This document shows, one piece after another, positions 24,286 to 34,200 of a stretch of 64,000 bases of DNA. The notes under the pieces are model-generated. The model saw nothing but the letters and a program-made list of their open reading frames with translations, searched no databases and was not told the DNA's origin. The position numbers were made by a program, and so were the translations under genes. The stretch is from Flammeovirga sp. SJP92 (GTDB lineage: Bacteria; Bacteroidota; Bacteroidia; Cytophagales; Flammeovirgaceae). The stretch covers positions 1-64,000 of the forward strand of contig NZ_LQAQ01000090.1 in assembly GCF_001583495.1 (NCBI RefSeq), in the 5' to 3' direction. Position 1 is the stretch's first letter, and each line of letters begins with the position of its first letter.

Positions 24286-27200
24286 CACAATTCAAAACAA
24301 CTTTAATGTATCTACAAATATCTTAAGAGATACAGATGTTGATATCAAATATATTGTTACTCCTAATGCAAAAAGTATTTTTGATAGGATTATACAGAAC
24401 TATACATCAGGTGTAAAATCATTTAATATAATTGGGTCTTATGGTACAGGTAAATCTACATTTGCTTGGGCTTTTGAAAAGAACCTCTCCAATCAAATTA
24501 ATTTCTTTGGTGATCAATTAAGTTCTTTGCCGGTTGATAGTTTTGAATTTATCAAATTTGTAGGGGAGTCGACTTCTTTTAAAAAATCTTTTATTCAGTT
24601 TTTGGAATTAGCAGACGATGCAACGGATAAAGATATTTTTGATGCTTTGCGTAAAGTTTATGCTAAGACCAAGAAGAATAACCAAGGACTAATTATTTTA
24701 GTTGATGAGTTTGGCAAATATCTTGAATATGCTGCTAGCCATAATGCAAGTGAGGAATTATATTTTATTCAACAAGTAGCTGAGTTTTGTAATACTCGTA
24801 CTAGAAATACAATGTTTATTACAACATTGCATCAGAATTTTTCTAGCTATGCATCGGGTCTTACTTTAGAACAGAAGCAAGAGTGGGATAAAGTTAAAGG
24901 AAGAATAAAAGAGCTTGTTTTCAATGAGCCAATTGAACAACTTTTATTTTTATCAGCCCATAGGTTAAAAGAACGTTTTACAGGTGATGAAGGAAAAATA
25001 AATCAGATTACTGATTTATTGAGTGAACATAAAGTCACCGATAAGAATGATAAAATAAACAGAGAGCTTGTAAAAGATATATTTCCTCTAGATTATTTTT
25101 CAGCTGAGATTTTAGTAAAATCACTTCAACGTTATGGTCAAAATGAAAGGTCTTTATTTACATTTTTAGATGTAGATGATTCTAATAGTATCTATCGTTT
25201 CCCATCTTTTGATGTGCCGTTTTATAATTTAAGTAATGTCTATGATTATTTGGCAGACCATTATGAAACAGCTCTATGGACAAAATCTAACCCAAATTTA
25301 ACAAAATGGAATATTCTAAAATATGCCTTAGAAAAGGTAGAAAGTAGAGTAAACCAAGAATATGTCAAGGATGCATTGAGTTTTGTAAAGGTAATTGGAC
25401 TGATTAACATTTTCATGCATCAAGGGGGAAATGCAAATTATGATTTCTTAAAAGAGTATGCAGAACTTTCTTTAGGAATCACAAACGCTGATCAGATCCT
25501 TCAAGAATTAGAAAAGAAACATATTATTAGATATGTGAACTATGCAACAAGATATGTTTTTGTTGATGGTACAGACATTGATATTGAGCAAGAATTATTG
25601 AATGCTTCTCAAGAAGTCGATCAGATTGAAGATGTAGTTTCTAGGATCAAAGAGTACTTCACATTTACTTTTTCTTTTGCAAAAAAGGCTCAATACGAAA
25701 CAGGTACACCACGAATATTTGAGTATGTAATTTCTAAAAAAGTTGAATCAAGTTTAGTTGCTGAGGGAGAAATTGATGGTTTTATCAATTTAGTTTTCAA
25801 TAAAGATCTAAATGAAAAGCAACTTATAAATGAAAGCAAAATAAATCAATCTAATACTGTATTTGTTTGGTTCAAAGATACAATTGAGATACTGAACACA
25901 TTATATGAGTTAGATAAACTAAAATATCTGAAAAGAAAGCATTCGGATGATACCGTTGCAGTAAGAGAATTAGATGACCGTTCTGTTGTAGAGCTACAAA
26001 AGTTAAACTTCCAAGTAAAGGAGGGCTTATATGATACTTCTAAAACAGATTGGTACTACAATGGAGCTAAAAAAGATATTAATTCATTAAGACAAGCTAA
26101 TATCTTACTTTCAGAGGTAATTAGTGAGATTTATCCAAATACACCAGTCTTAAGAAATGATTTATTCAATAAACATAAAATTAGTGGTGCAATTGCTACT
26201 GCAAGAATAAAATTTATTGATGCTTTTATAGAAAATCAAGGCAAAGAATTATTAGGTTTTCCTAAAGATAAATTCCCTCCAGAGAAATCAATTTTTATGT
26301 CTTTACTTCATAATACTGGAATGTATAATAATGTAAAACATATCGTTGAAGCTCCTAAAAAAGACTCACCTTTAGCGGGTGTTTGGAGTTACTCAAATGA
26401 GTTCTTAGAAGATGCAAAATTAGAGCGATTACCACTTACTGATTTCATCGAGAGGTTGAAAAAGAAACCTTATAAGTTGAAGCAAGGTTTTATTGATTTT
26501 TGGTTGCCTGTTTTCTTGGTATTGAATAAAGATAAGTATGCTTTCTTCAATGAAGGAGGATATGTTCCGGTAGTTGATAGAAGGCTTCTTGACTTAGTTT
26601 ATAAAGATCCCAAGAAATATTTTATTAAGGCTTTTGATTTTTCAGGAGACAGACTCGAAGTGTTTAATCTTTATAGAGGTATTATTAATTCAGGTGAGAT
26701 TGATAATAATCCTACAGGAGAGTTGATGATCAACACTTTTGTTCCTTTAATACAGCTTTATAGAAAACTTCCAGATATTACTAGGAATACAAAGAATTTA
26801 TCTCCAAAAACAATCAATTTTAGAAATGCTATTTCTAATGCGAAAGATCCTGAATCAGCATTGTTTATTACTATTCCGGAGGCTTTTGGATTTGATGCGA
26901 ATACGTTAATTCAAGAAGGAAAAGGAGAAGAGTTTGTAGAAGCAGTAACTGCATCTATTAATGAATTAATTAGCTTTGAGAAGGTACAGTTAAAAGTCTT
27001 TGAGGAAAAACTTTTATCAACACTAGGTTATAAAAATATTCAGTACCCACAATATAGAGAGTTGTTTGAAAACAGATATTCTAGTATTGATGTACAAAAA
27101 ATCAAGAAGGATAACAGGCTTCACAATTTTTATAAATACGGAACTCAATCTTTAGATTTTGCTCAAGATTATTTGTCTAGGTTGATGGGCTTATTATTGG

Positions 27201-27526
27201 GTAAAAATATTAAATCAGCAACTGATGTTGATTTAAGTAATTTACCTTCTTTATTAACTAAAATAATCAGAAAACTAGATCAGTTAGTCGTAGTTCATGA
27301 ATCATTAGATACTGCTTCAAATAATGAGGAAATTTATAATGTGATGATTACGAGGGAGGATGGCTCAAGTGAGAATGAAAATATTATCATCTCTACTTCA
27401 CAAAGCCAAGAATTAGAGGAAAACCGTAATGAGATTAAATCTATTATTGATAAATCTAATTTATCCCCTAAATTACGTAAAGCTCTATTAGCTCAACTTT
27501 TAAATGAAACTTTGAATAATGAGTAA
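24275..27526 (+). CDS. sspC: SspC, P-loop ATPase of the phosphorothioation system
   Basis: The ATG at 24275 has a strong AGGGAG ribosome site eight bases upstream and overlaps sspB by 11 bases, so the two are translationally coupled. The 1083-residue protein carries a Walker A motif GSYGTGKST (about 54-62) and a Walker B motif LIILVDEFGKYLEY (about 139-152) near its N-terminus. A very long helical region follows without other recognisable domains. SspC-type ATPases are thought to power or order the modification complex at the DNA, much as DndD does in the double-strand Dnd system. Its end overlaps sspD by eight bases. The size and order fit the characterised sspBCD arrangement. Confidence 0.9.
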   Translation: MENNTIQNNFNVSTNILRDTDVDIKYIVTPNAKSIFDRIIQNYTSGVKSFNIIGSYGTGKSTFAWAFEKNLSNQINFFGDQLSSLPVDSFEFIKFVGESTSFKKSFIQFLELADDATDKDIFDALRKVYAKTKKNNQGLIILVDEFGKYLEYAASHNASEELYFIQQVAEFCNTRTRNTMFITTLHQNFSSYASGLTLEQKQEWDKVKGRIKELVFNEPIEQLLFLSAHRLKERFTGDEGKINQITDLLSEHKVTDKNDKINRELVKDIFPLDYFSAEILVKSLQRYGQNERSLFTFLDVDDSNSIYRFPSFDVPFYNLSNVYDYLADHYETALWTKSNPNLTKWNILKYALEKVESRVNQEYVKDALSFVKVIGLINIFMHQGGNANYDFLKEYAELSLGITNADQILQELEKKHIIRYVNYATRYVFVDGTDIDIEQELLNASQEVDQIEDVVSRIKEYFTFTFSFAKKAQYETGTPRIFEYVISKKVESSLVAEGEIDGFINLVFNKDLNEKQLINESKINQSNTVFVWFKDTIEILNTLYELDKLKYLKRKHSDDTVAVRELDDRSVVELQKLNFQVKEGLYDTSKTDWYYNGAKKDINSLRQANILLSEVISEIYPNTPVLRNDLFNKHKISGAIATARIKFIDAFIENQGKELLGFPKDKFPPEKSIFMSLLHNTGMYNNVKHIVEAPKKDSPLAGVWSYSNEFLEDAKLERLPLTDFIERLKKKPYKLKQGFIDFWLPVFLVLNKDKYAFFNEGGYVPVVDRRLLDLVYKDPKKYFIKAFDFSGDRLEVFNLYRGIINSGEIDNNPTGELMINTFVPLIQLYRKLPDITRNTKNLSPKTINFRNAISNAKDPESALFITIPEAFGFDANTLIQEGKGEEFVEAVTASINELISFEKVQLKVFEEKLLSTLGYKNIQYPQYRELFENRYSSIDVQKIKKDNRLHNFYKYGTQSLDFAQDYLSRLMGLLLGKNIKSATDVDLSNLPSLLTKIIRKLDQLVVVHESLDTASNNEEIYNVMITREDGSSENENIIISTSQSQELEENRNEIKSIIDKSNLSPKLRKALLAQLLNETLNNE

Positions 27527-28694
27527 TGTAAGACACTTATTAGGAATATCGGGTGGAAAGGATAGTGCAGCATTAGCAATATACCTTAATAAGCTTTATC
27601 CTAACTTAGAAATGCAATATTATACTTGTGATACAGGCAGGGAATTACAAGAAACATATAAATTGATAGACCAACTTCAAATCGAGTTGAATAAAGATAT
27701 TCTTCAATTAGATTCGATTGATTTATCAAACCAGAACTTAGAAAGTGCTTTTGATTATTTCTTAGCTCAATACGGAGGGTTATTGCCTGCTCAAAATATG
27801 AGATGGTGTACAAAAAAAATGAAGCTAGATCCATTTGAAAACTGGATTGGTGACGTACCTACTATCTCTTATGTTGGTATCAGAGGTGATGAAGATCGTG
27901 AGGGTTATATTTCTACAAAACCAAATATTCAATCTATTTTTCCTTTTAGAAAAAATATTTGGAGTGAGGATGTAATAAAAAGAGTTCTTGATGCTAAAAA
28001 TGAAGCACAAATTTTAGAGTACTATCCTAAGTATCTTGAAGGTGTTAAGTTAGAGAAAGCGGTAAAGACTTTTAAAAAGAAATTGAATTTCGCTTTTTCA
28101 AAGAAACAAAAGGTTGAAGCTCTTTTAAATATTGATATCAAAGCATTTAATAAAGTAGTTTTTGATTATTTAAAGACAACAGAGCTTCCTGTTGGACAAT
28201 TGGATGAATTTCCTTTGGTTGAGAATGATGAAATTCTTGTAAGAAATGATATTTTCCAATTGATAGAGGAAAGTGCTGTTGATTTGCCTGGTTATTATAA
28301 ACCTCTAGACTATGAGGTTGATGGAGAAAAAGGTAAATACTTCAGAAGTAGATCAGGATGTTTCTTCTGTTTCTATCAACAAAAAATTGAGTGGGTATGG
28401 TTATTAGAAAATCATCCCAAACTATTTGAAAAGGCAAAATCTTACGAGAAAGAAGGTTACTCTTGGATTGAAGGAGAAACACTTGATGATCTAGCAAAAC
28501 CTGAAAGGGTAGAGGCGATAAAAAGAGAACACCTTAAACGTAAAAAAAGAGCTTATGAAAAGCTCTATAAAAGTACAGATTGGCAAGACGCTGTACTTGG
28601 GGAAGATAACAAGCGTAGCACAACATCTAACGCTAGTTGGTTAGATGAGCTTTCTGATGCAGAAGGCGATGGTTGTGCTAGTTGTTTTATATAA
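27519..28694 (+). CDS. sspD: SspD, PAPS-reductase-like sulfurtransferase (DndC-type)
   Basis: A 391-residue protein of the ATP pyrophosphatase/PAPS reductase superfamily. The PP-loop SGGKDS (residues 11-16) is followed by the YYTCDTGRELQETY segment with C37. Further cysteines sit in RWCTKK (C97), SGCFFCFYQ (C281, C284) and the extreme C-terminal CASC (C386, C389), likely to carry sulfur or bind an iron-sulfur cluster as in DndC. It would activate the backbone phosphate with ATP and accept sulfur from SspA. The start ATG overlaps the sspC stop by eight bases. The gene ends at a bidirectional terminator shared with the facing sspE gene. Assignment is strong by motif and order. Confidence 0.92.
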   Translation: MSNVRHLLGISGGKDSAALAIYLNKLYPNLEMQYYTCDTGRELQETYKLIDQLQIELNKDILQLDSIDLSNQNLESAFDYFLAQYGGLLPAQNMRWCTKKMKLDPFENWIGDVPTISYVGIRGDEDREGYISTKPNIQSIFPFRKNIWSEDVIKRVLDAKNEAQILEYYPKYLEGVKLEKAVKTFKKKLNFAFSKKQKVEALLNIDIKAFNKVVFDYLKTTELPVGQLDEFPLVENDEILVRNDIFQLIEESAVDLPGYYKPLDYEVDGEKGKYFRSRSGCFFCFYQQKIEWVWLLENHPKLFEKAKSYEKEGYSWIEGETLDDLAKPERVEAIKREHLKRKKRAYEKLYKSTDWQDAVLGEDNKRSTTSNASWLDELSDAEGDGCASCFI

Positions 28695-28724
28695 AATTTA
28701 GCCTCAGATAATGAGGCTAAATTT
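28694..28724. terminator. Bidirectional terminator between sspD and sspE
   Basis: A 13-bp perfect stem (28694-28706 with 28712-28724, core TTTAGCCTCA and TGAGGCTAAA) with a 5-base loop GATAA lies between the stops of the facing sspD and sspE genes. A/T runs on both sides let it work on both strands, separating the modification and restriction operons. Confidence 0.88.
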
Positions 28725-28726
28725 TT

Positions 28727-31282
28727 CTATTTTATTTTATCACTTAGGCATTTAGTTGTGTTAAGTGTAGAAGTACTATAATCTTCTGAATTGTTAAAAA
28801 CGCTCAACGAATTAATAAATATATCTTTAGATTTTAGAATCTTTATTTTCTCTTTACTAAGTTCTCCAACTTCTATAAAGTTATTTCCATTTTTATTTTT
28901 TTTACCAATCAAATATTCTAAGTCTAAATTATCAAAAGTAAATGATTGAGTTATATCCATATTGTCTTTACCTTCAATTGGAATTTTAAGTAATCTATCT
29001 TTGCCTTTACCGGTTAAAGAGATTTTTTCATAATCAACCTTAAATTTATTTTTCTTAAAAAAGATATCTAAGTTGTGTTTTACAATTTTACGATTTAAAA
29101 ATAATTGACTATCCCATAAATATGAGATTTTTTTGAAAAATTCTTGGTTACCTGCTTTTCCATTATGCAGTTTCTTTAAAATTGTTAGGTTACCAGGAAA
29201 ACCCTTTAATGATTTATTTTTACTTTGAGGGTATATATGCTCTACTTGTGGTTCTAATTCCCCTTCATCACAAATAATATTAAAATCTGGTTTTAGTTTA
29301 TTGAAGTCATTATCGTTATTAAATCTAAGGAAACCTTCGTGTAATATACTAATTATACGTCCAAGTTCACCTCTAGAATAAAAGTCGATATCACTATCGA
29401 TGAAAGCTCTTTCGATTTTAGAATCTTGGTCATCTTTTAGTTCAAAACATTCTTTAATTTTACTTTCTAACTCGTAAAAATTATCCTTTGCACTAAGAAG
29501 TTCTTCGAATTTTGGAACTAAACCTTTTGTGTTTTCAGTTACAGTATACCTAACTAAATAAAATAATAAACTATTGATTAAAGATAGTCTGCCTTCAAAA
29601 TTAACATTATCATTACTTAAATTAATAATACGAACTAATACAGGATATAAAGTTTTATTTTTTCTAGCATATCTACTTAATACATGAAGTGATGCTGAAT
29701 AATTTGAGCTTATAATACCATCGTTTATTGAATTGATATTTTCAAGAAACTCGTTAAACTCTTCAATGAATTTGATAGGGTCGTCATCAAGGTTCTTTAT
29801 TACCTTTTGATAGGACCTATATAAGTCTGCTTTAGAATATTTCTTAAGATGAAATGATAAGAAAAATTTAATAGCATCATCAGTTTTAAAGTTTAATAAC
29901 TGATTTTTCTTTATCAAATCAATCTGAAACTGATTAATCTGATCATCTATATCCTTACCTTTTAATAATAAGTCACTATTAATGATGTCAATTACATTTA
30001 AACCTTGTCCAGTACTATTAATACTTTTGAAAGCAGATAAGGCGGAATCTATAGCTGTATTCCTATCACTTGAAGTAATTTTAACACTTGAAAATTGACA
30101 GTTTTCTAATCCTTTTTTAATAGCATCAATAAAATAATCATCATATGAGTAATCATTAATATTTTCTTCTATGAAATTTTCATCATTTTCAAGATTATCA
30201 GGATGTTTGATGAAATATTCTTTATAAGTGTTATGTTTATGTGCTATATTATTAAGAATAATATTTAAATTATTTTTAATAGTATAGAAAGGATCTTTCT
30301 TATTTGTTTTGAAGAATTTAAGAGTTTTTTCTTCGTCAAACACGATGAAAAACTGAAGAATACGATATAAGAATTTTGAATCATTAAACTTAGCGATATT
30401 TCGGTCTGATGGTGTTTTGTTTGAATTGAAGTACTCTTTTTTACAATTTATCAGTGATTCATTGAATGCCTGTTCAATTTCTGAATTACATAAATTATCA
30501 AAGAACTCATCTTCTAAAATATTTTTTTTGTAAATTTTATTTGCCTTACACAAGAAAATACAATTTACAAGTGAGAATATTTTTTTCTCCTCGATAGAAG
30601 AATTAGATTTTTTTATTAATTCAATATTATCTAAAAAAGTAGAATTTACATCACTTGATTTGTCAAAATTAGATGAAATATCATTAAAGGTTTTTTCATC
30701 TAGTTTTGAATGTTTAGATAGATTATTATACTCTTCGTCCTTCGATAATATTTTTAAAATGTTAAAAATATATTCTGGAGTTATTTCTTTATATGATAAA
30801 ACATCTTTTCGGAGAAGTCTATTTACCTTGAAACTATTGCTATCATTTTTGATGGAACTTAAATAAACATTTTCTGTTTTATCTAGATTTAGATTCTTGT
30901 ATTTATCAAGGTTTAATAGTCTTATTTTTTCTTTTTTGATGCTAAAATGACTAGAGTTAAATAACTGTTCTAATATATAAAATAAAAGAAAAGTAGAGAT
31001 ACTTCTTTGCTGACCATCTATTATTTCGACTCGTTTATTATTAGTCTCAATAACAACCATTGAGTTAAAAAAATGGCTATTACTGTAATTGTTCCCTTCA
31101 ACTACATTGAAAATATCATTAATGAAGTCTTGTAAAACCTCATCATTCCATTCGTATTTTCTTTGAAACTTTGGGATTTCTACATTTGTCTCATTATAAA
31201 TTTTTCTTAAATCATATAAGTTTTTTACCTCATTTTGTATTTGAGGTGTATTTGCTTCACTAATTGAGTTTATTAATTTCAT
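28727..31282 (-). CDS. sspE: SspE, DUF262 + HNH (DUF1524) restriction effector
   Basis: The ATG at 31282 starts five bases after the sspH stop, so it belongs to the sspFGHE operon; the product is 851 residues. The N-terminal DUF262 domain has IPKFQRKYEW (36-45) and DGQQRS (89-94), the DGQxR nucleotide-binding motif of this ParB/Srx-like fold. The C-terminal DUF1524 HNH nuclease domain has VEHIYPQSK with H682 and the following PGNLTILKK and GNQ. In the known system SspE nicks DNA in a phosphorothioate-dependent way, using its NTPase for sensing. A long lysine- and asparagine-rich middle part (about 130-400) has no domain I recognise. The gene is extremely A/T-rich, even against its neighbours. 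Confidence 0.9.
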   Translation of the reverse strand: MKLINSISEANTPQIQNEVKNLYDLRKIYNETNVEIPKFQRKYEWNDEVLQDFINDIFNVVEGNNYSNSHFFNSMVVIETNNKRVEIIDGQQRSISTFLLFYILEQLFNSSHFSIKKEKIRLLNLDKYKNLNLDKTENVYLSSIKNDSNSFKVNRLLRKDVLSYKEITPEYIFNILKILSKDEEYNNLSKHSKLDEKTFNDISSNFDKSSDVNSTFLDNIELIKKSNSSIEEKKIFSLVNCIFLCKANKIYKKNILEDEFFDNLCNSEIEQAFNESLINCKKEYFNSNKTPSDRNIAKFNDSKFLYRILQFFIVFDEEKTLKFFKTNKKDPFYTIKNNLNIILNNIAHKHNTYKEYFIKHPDNLENDENFIEENINDYSYDDYFIDAIKKGLENCQFSSVKITSSDRNTAIDSALSAFKSINSTGQGLNVIDIINSDLLLKGKDIDDQINQFQIDLIKKNQLLNFKTDDAIKFFLSFHLKKYSKADLYRSYQKVIKNLDDDPIKFIEEFNEFLENINSINDGIISSNYSASLHVLSRYARKNKTLYPVLVRIINLSNDNVNFEGRLSLINSLLFYLVRYTVTENTKGLVPKFEELLSAKDNFYELESKIKECFELKDDQDSKIERAFIDSDIDFYSRGELGRIISILHEGFLRFNNDNDFNKLKPDFNIICDEGELEPQVEHIYPQSKNKSLKGFPGNLTILKKLHNGKAGNQEFFKKISYLWDSQLFLNRKIVKHNLDIFFKKNKFKVDYEKISLTGKGKDRLLKIPIEGKDNMDITQSFTFDNLDLEYLIGKKNKNGNNFIEVGELSKEKIKILKSKDIFINSLSVFNNSEDYSTSTLNTTKCLSDKIK

Positions 31283-31286
31283 GTTA

Positions 31287-34200
31287 TTAATTGTTATTCC
31301 ACTCCCAAAATGCCTTATCTCTAATTTTAATTGGTGCACTTCCAGCATTATTTACAATACTGTAATGCTTTTCTAATCCTTTAATAACACCAATTAATTC
31401 ATCTCTATCATTACGACTTGGCAGGTCGAAAAGTGATGATACTTCTTTGTCTTTTATTTCGTTTACTCTATGTATAATCCAAGTAAGGATATAGTTTGAA
31501 TATTCATTGTCACCTGTTGAGAAGTGATTTAAGAATTGAGTAGATAAGATTGTTCCTACTCCATATTCTCTACCTTCTTTTAATATTTTTCTAAGTGATT
31601 CGAAGTTTTTACTTAGGAAGTTGTCCGCTTCGTCCACCAAGATCATCTTATTTAGTTGCCTGAAATTGCCATCAATTTTACTATGTCCTGCATTTTGCAT
31701 TTGAGAGTAAAATTGGTCCAAAGTTATTGCAACTACTAAATTTTGAATTTGAGGACTATATCCACTTAAATTAATTACTGTTACTCCATCAATTAAATCA
31801 AAAAGTGGCGTAGCGCTTCTTCCATTTGGCTCAAATATCTCATAATCATAAAGCTCTTTAAGTGCTGCATTCAAACTGTCTTGTGCGAAGTCTTCATGCT
31901 CTTCAAAGATTCTATAAACATCATGTAGAGTTGGTGATGGTTTTTCCCAAGTGTCTCTTCGATGTTTGATAATGCCTTTATTTTCATAAGCTTGCATAAG
32001 AAGCTCTTTCAGGAAACTTCTTTGTTTATTGCCTAAGTTATATGCAGTAGAAATAGTATTTTCAAGAGCACTTGCAGTATGCAATGGTAACATTGGTTTT
32101 GTTGAGCTACCAACAGCTAAAGCTAATGGATTGTATGGCAAATGATATAATTCATAAACTTTGGCATCAGTAGGTTTTACAAAATCATCTTTGATGTAAT
32201 CACCTTTATAATCAAAAATCAAAATGCCAATTTTCTTACCATCAACATTTGTTGAAGCATTTTGAGTTAACTGATAAATTAATGATTTTGTGAATTGTGT
32301 TTTACCTGTTCCCATTGTACCGATGATACCAGTATTGGTATGCATTACCTTATCAGTAGAAGTAGGATACCAATGAAGTTCTTCCTTAGAATTTCCTTTT
32401 GATCCAAAAAGAATTTGCATAGGTTGATTCTTTTCAAATGTTTCAGGATCCTCATTAACAGTAGAAGTAGTTTCATTTGTTACTGTTTCTATTGAAGAAG
32501 GAATATTTTGAATGTTTTCAACTTTTGGTTCTTCTGGAGAATAGGCTTTACGTAATAAGTTACAATGAACAGGACAGTCTCCTTCATCATCGTGATACCT
32601 TTCGATAAGGTTTTCCATAGATGTCTTTAAGTCGTTTAATCCATCCGTTTCTAGTAATTCAATCACTAAAGCTTCATCAACTAATTTTATCGATCTAGCT
32701 TGGAACGATTCATTTGCTTTAAAAGATAAAACTGAGTATCTGCCAGTAAATTCTTTAATATTATTACTGACTTTAAAATCATCATTATATAGTTTACCTT
32801 TTAATTCATGGAGTTTTTTCCATCGCTCTTTATAATCTTCCCATACATTATAAAGGCGAAGTTTATCAGATGCTGTAATGATTTGCTTCGCAAAGAAGTT
32901 TCTGAAAACTTTATTTTTAAAACAATCACCACTTAAAACTTCCTCAAAGAAGTCAGCAGTTTTAGCACCCTGTTTTTGAGCTTTATTTTCTTGGTTGGTT
33001 TTTCCAATTTTGACTTCAACTGGATGGAAATATAATTCAATGCCTTCTTCAGTTTCTTCGACACCGACCATCAGTAAGTCATCGCTATAAACTCCTGTTT
33101 TACCATGGCTTTTAACTGACATCAAACTATTTTGAGGCAGAGCCACGCTTCCTGAAACTCTCAATATTTCTTCCAATGACATTGGCACCCATGTAATGTT
33201 TGGGTGATCAAGTATTGCCATCATTTCTTTTACTGCACTGAGAACACTGATTTTTTCCTTATCCATTTGGAACCTCTGGTTGTGTGCAGCAATTTTTAAT
33301 AACCAATCACCATTTATGGCATTAAACATATTGATAATTGGAATCGTGTCCTCTTCAGTAACCTCAAGATTGTTATTCTTTAAGTAGTTCAAGATTACAT
33401 CTCTATACTGTTCCCATTTTTTGGTAACAGTAATAGCATCATAACCACTATTAGAAGTATAAAGGTCGCTATAGTGTATGATCACCACATCTTTATCATC
33501 TTTAAAGAAAGAAAGGTCTACTTTAGGATCAATAAAAGTAGTCCACTGCGAGCTTTTATAAATCTTTTCTAATTCACCTTTTACTTCTTTATTGATCGTA
33601 AGTGCAATTGTTTTATTGAACTCTAATTTATTAGGGCTATTTAAAACATTAGCTACTTGATTATAGCTTGTACTTAATTGAGCTATACTACTATTTTTAG
33701 GTTCTTTTTTAGTGCCATAGCTAGACCAATATGCTCCTCCGTCATAAGCGGTAGCAGTTTCTGATAAAACTCCCCCTAAGCTCAAACCACTATCCATTTT
33801 ATCCATTTCGTTGTGAGCATAGCTTACATCGCTGTTGTTCCCTTCGTCATGTATAAATTGATAAAATGAGATGTGGGCATATTCATATTCATCACTTTTC
33901 TTTTTAGTAAAGAAGTTGACCTTATTATGATAGAGCTTTAAAAGCTCATAAGGATCTATTATCTTCTGAGATGAAGAGAGGTCTATACCAAAAACGCTTT
34001 TTATTTGCTCTGGATCATCATATTTTGAAAGTTGCTCGAACTTAGTAATATATTCATCCGATCCATAAATAGTGAAATCAATAGGGGAGATATCTTCTAT
34101 CGATTTCTTTCTCTTTGAAAGCAAGAAATTAAAATACCTAAATATACCTTGTAAAACCTCTGAACAGTCTCCTTGATTGATCAAATTAATTTTAATAGGA

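Noticed and set aside
28727-31282. Standalone type IV GmrSD-like restriction enzyme for the DUF262 + HNH gene
   Set aside because: Its fixed position behind sspH and beside sspBCD supports SspE; a GmrSD role would not need this context, though the domains are related.
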